This document shows positions 62,744 to 64,000 of a stretch of 64,000 bases of DNA, one piece after another. The position numbers and the translations under genes are program-made. The number at the start of each line of letters is the position of its first letter. Within the stretch, counting starts at the first letter, position 1. The notes beneath the pieces are model-generated. The model was not told where the DNA came from. It ran no database searches and worked only from the letters and a program-made list of their open reading frames with translations. The DNA comes from Rhodobacterales bacterium RIFCSPHIGHO2_02_FULL_62_130. Its GTDB lineage: Bacteria; Pseudomonadota; Alphaproteobacteria; Rhodobacterales; Rhodobacteraceae. Where the stretch lies: positions 1 to 64,000 of the forward strand of contig MHZT01000006.1 in NCBI GenBank assembly GCA_001828855.1, read 5' to 3'.

Positions 62744-63997
62744 TCAGGCAAAGCGCCGCCGCGCATCCAGCGCAAGGCCGGTGCCGACCGATCCCAGCAT
62801 ATCCCCCGTCGCAATCGCCACACCGGGTAGCGCCGCTTGCACACAGGCCCGCAACACCGGCAACCCGCTGGAACCACCGGTCATGAACACCGTCCCGATA
62901 TCCGCAGCCCCAACCCCCGCCTGGGCCAGAACCGATCCCAGCATCGCGGAAATCCGCTGCACCGGCGCTTCAACCGCCTCTTCAAACCGCGCGCGCAACG
63001 CCATCGGATTAGGCCCGCCGGTAAAGGCCGACATCGCAATCCGCGCGGCCTCTGCCTCCGACAGCGCGATCTTGGCGGCCTCGACCGCCATGGCAAGCGA
63101 GTGGCCATGCCGCCCCTCGACCACGCGGATCAAACGGTCAATCAATTCAGGCCGGTCCGCCACCGCGCGCAAGGCCTTCAGATCCGAGGCACAGCGTTGG
63201 GTGTAAAGCATGTTGATCCGGTGCCATGTCGCCAGATCCAGATAGTAATGCCGCGGCATGATCCCCTTGCCGCCGCCCGTGCTGGCCTTGAACCCCAGAT
63301 GCGGCATCACCTCGGACAGGCTCAGCAAACGGTCGAAATCCGTGCCGCCAACGCGGATACCGTCATTGGCCAGAATATCCCCCGCCCGATCTGCCGTCAG
63401 CGCCCGCTCGGGCGAGACGCGCACAATGGAAAAGTCCGAGGTGCCGCCGCCGATATCGACGATCAGAACCAACTCCTCCCGCGCCACCGACTGCTCGTAA
63501 TGCAAAGCCGCAGCAATCGGCTCATACTGAAAGGCGATGTCCCGAAACCCGCAGCCCCGCGCGATCTCTTCCAACACCGCCTGCGCGCGGGCATCCCCCG
63601 CCGCATCGTCATCGACAAAATGCACGGGCCGCCCCAGCACCACCTGCGACACCGCCCCCGCCTCGGCCTCCAACAGCCCGCGCAAATGCCCGATATAGCG
63701 CGCCAGCACATCGCGAAACGCCACAGCCCGCGCCCCGATGCGGGTCTTTTCGTCAATCAGCGAAGACCCCAGCGTGCTCTTCAGCCCCCGCATCAACCGC
63801 CCGTCCTCGCCCGTGACATAGGCCGCAATCGCCGCCCGCCCGAACACCGGTGCCGAGCCATCGCTCTCCCAGAACACCGCCGAAGGCAAAGTCACCGCCT
63901 CGCCCTCCAGCGCGATCAACCGCGCCGGTCCCTGCGGTCCCGCCACCGAAACCGTGGAGTTTGAAGTGCCAAAGTCGATCCCGCAAAACAACGTCAT
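62744..63997 (-). CDS. YegD-type Hsp70-family protein
   Basis: A 417-residue actin/Hsp70-fold ATPase of the YegD group, which lacks the Hsp70 substrate-binding domain. Phosphate loop 1 is 'FCGIDFGTSNSTVSVAG', the second is 'LIVDIGGGTSDFSIV', and the adenosine motif 'VFMTGGSSGLPVLRACV' is near the C-terminus. Family function is poorly known; a chaperone-like role is assumed. Start is three bases from the right edge, so upstream context is not visible. 60 bases before the M20 gene on the same strand. Confidence 0.87.
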   Translation of the reverse strand: MTLFCGIDFGTSNSTVSVAGPQGPARLIALEGEAVTLPSAVFWESDGSAPVFGRAAIAAYVTGEDGRLMRGLKSTLGSSLIDEKTRIGARAVAFRDVLARYIGHLRGLLEAEAGAVSQVVLGRPVHFVDDDAAGDARAQAVLEEIARGCGFRDIAFQYEPIAAALHYEQSVAREELVLIVDIGGGTSDFSIVRVSPERALTADRAGDILANDGIRVGGTDFDRLLSLSEVMPHLGFKASTGGGKGIMPRHYYLDLATWHRINMLYTQRCASDLKALRAVADRPELIDRLIRVVEGRHGHSLAMAVEAAKIALSEAEAARIAMSAFTGGPNPMALRARFEEAVEAPVQRISAMLGSVLAQAGVGAADIGTVFMTGGSSGLPVLRACVQAALPGVAIATGDMLGSVGTGLALDARRRFA

Positions 63998-64000
63998 AGC

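Overview
The window comes from a GC-rich alphaproteobacterium of the Rhodobacteraceae (Rhodobacter/Paracoccus/Roseobacter relatives). The evidence is an nuo (complex I) operon of the Rhodobacter type with separate nuoC and nuoD and several unidentified frames between the subunits, the arrangement nuoN-birA-coaX-rnj, the tatABC and surE-pcm-nlpD neighbourhoods, and the family's short intergenic repeats. I see no rRNA, tRNA, CRISPR array, insertion sequence or prophage.

Layout. 1-11 kb: a surface-adhesin and signalling island. A lipoprotein, a secreted HfaA/curlin-like protein and a CsgG/HfaB secretion lipoprotein (cut by the left edge) form one minus-strand operon. Next come a LuxR-type regulator, a 7TMR-DISM sensor kinase and an OmpR-type regulator in a second operon, then another OmpR-type regulator divergent from a large soluble multi-PAS hybrid kinase. 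Its non-coding DNA carries a GTAAGA motif (two tandem pairs, one inverted pair) and a candidate small RNA with its own promoter and terminator. 11-16 kb: a coupled GNAT acyltransferase/N-succinylamino-acid racemase-like pair, then surE, pcm, a LysM/LytM lipoprotein and a CorC-type membrane protein. 17-23.5 kb: a DUF815 ATPase, tatC, tatB, tatA, a WYL regulator, an iron-type ABC ATPase without permease, an SDR with an altered active site and a Hint-domain protein. 23.7-32.9 kb: prfC, a PepSY protein, an ALDH7-family dehydrogenase, a DEAD-box helicase, then (minus strand) rnj, coaX and birA.

32.9-50.5 kb is the complete nuo operon on the minus strand, nuoA to nuoN, with seven non-nuo genes between the subunits and an inverted repeat pair between nuoJ and nuoK. 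Most junctions overlap as ATGA/TGATG or are within a few bases, so the genes are probably translationally coupled through to birA-coaX-rnj. 50.7-64 kb holds a gph-MFS-aminotransferase operon, glmU-glmS-AlkD-like, a small lipoprotein, moaA, a LysR regulator divergent from a 2-oxoglutarate oxygenase that resembles the BesD/HalD amino-acid halogenase/hydroxylase group, an M20 amidohydrolase and a YegD-type Hsp70 relative at the right edge.

The best candidates for something undescribed are the adhesin/two-component island with its shared GTAAGA motif and orphan sRNA-like unit, the LysR-controlled HalD-like oxygenase, and the unknown small proteins inside the nuo operon, including a histidine-rich two-helix membrane protein and a cysteine-free CMD-family protein. 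All functional calls rest on reading the sequence and on family knowledge. No database search was run.
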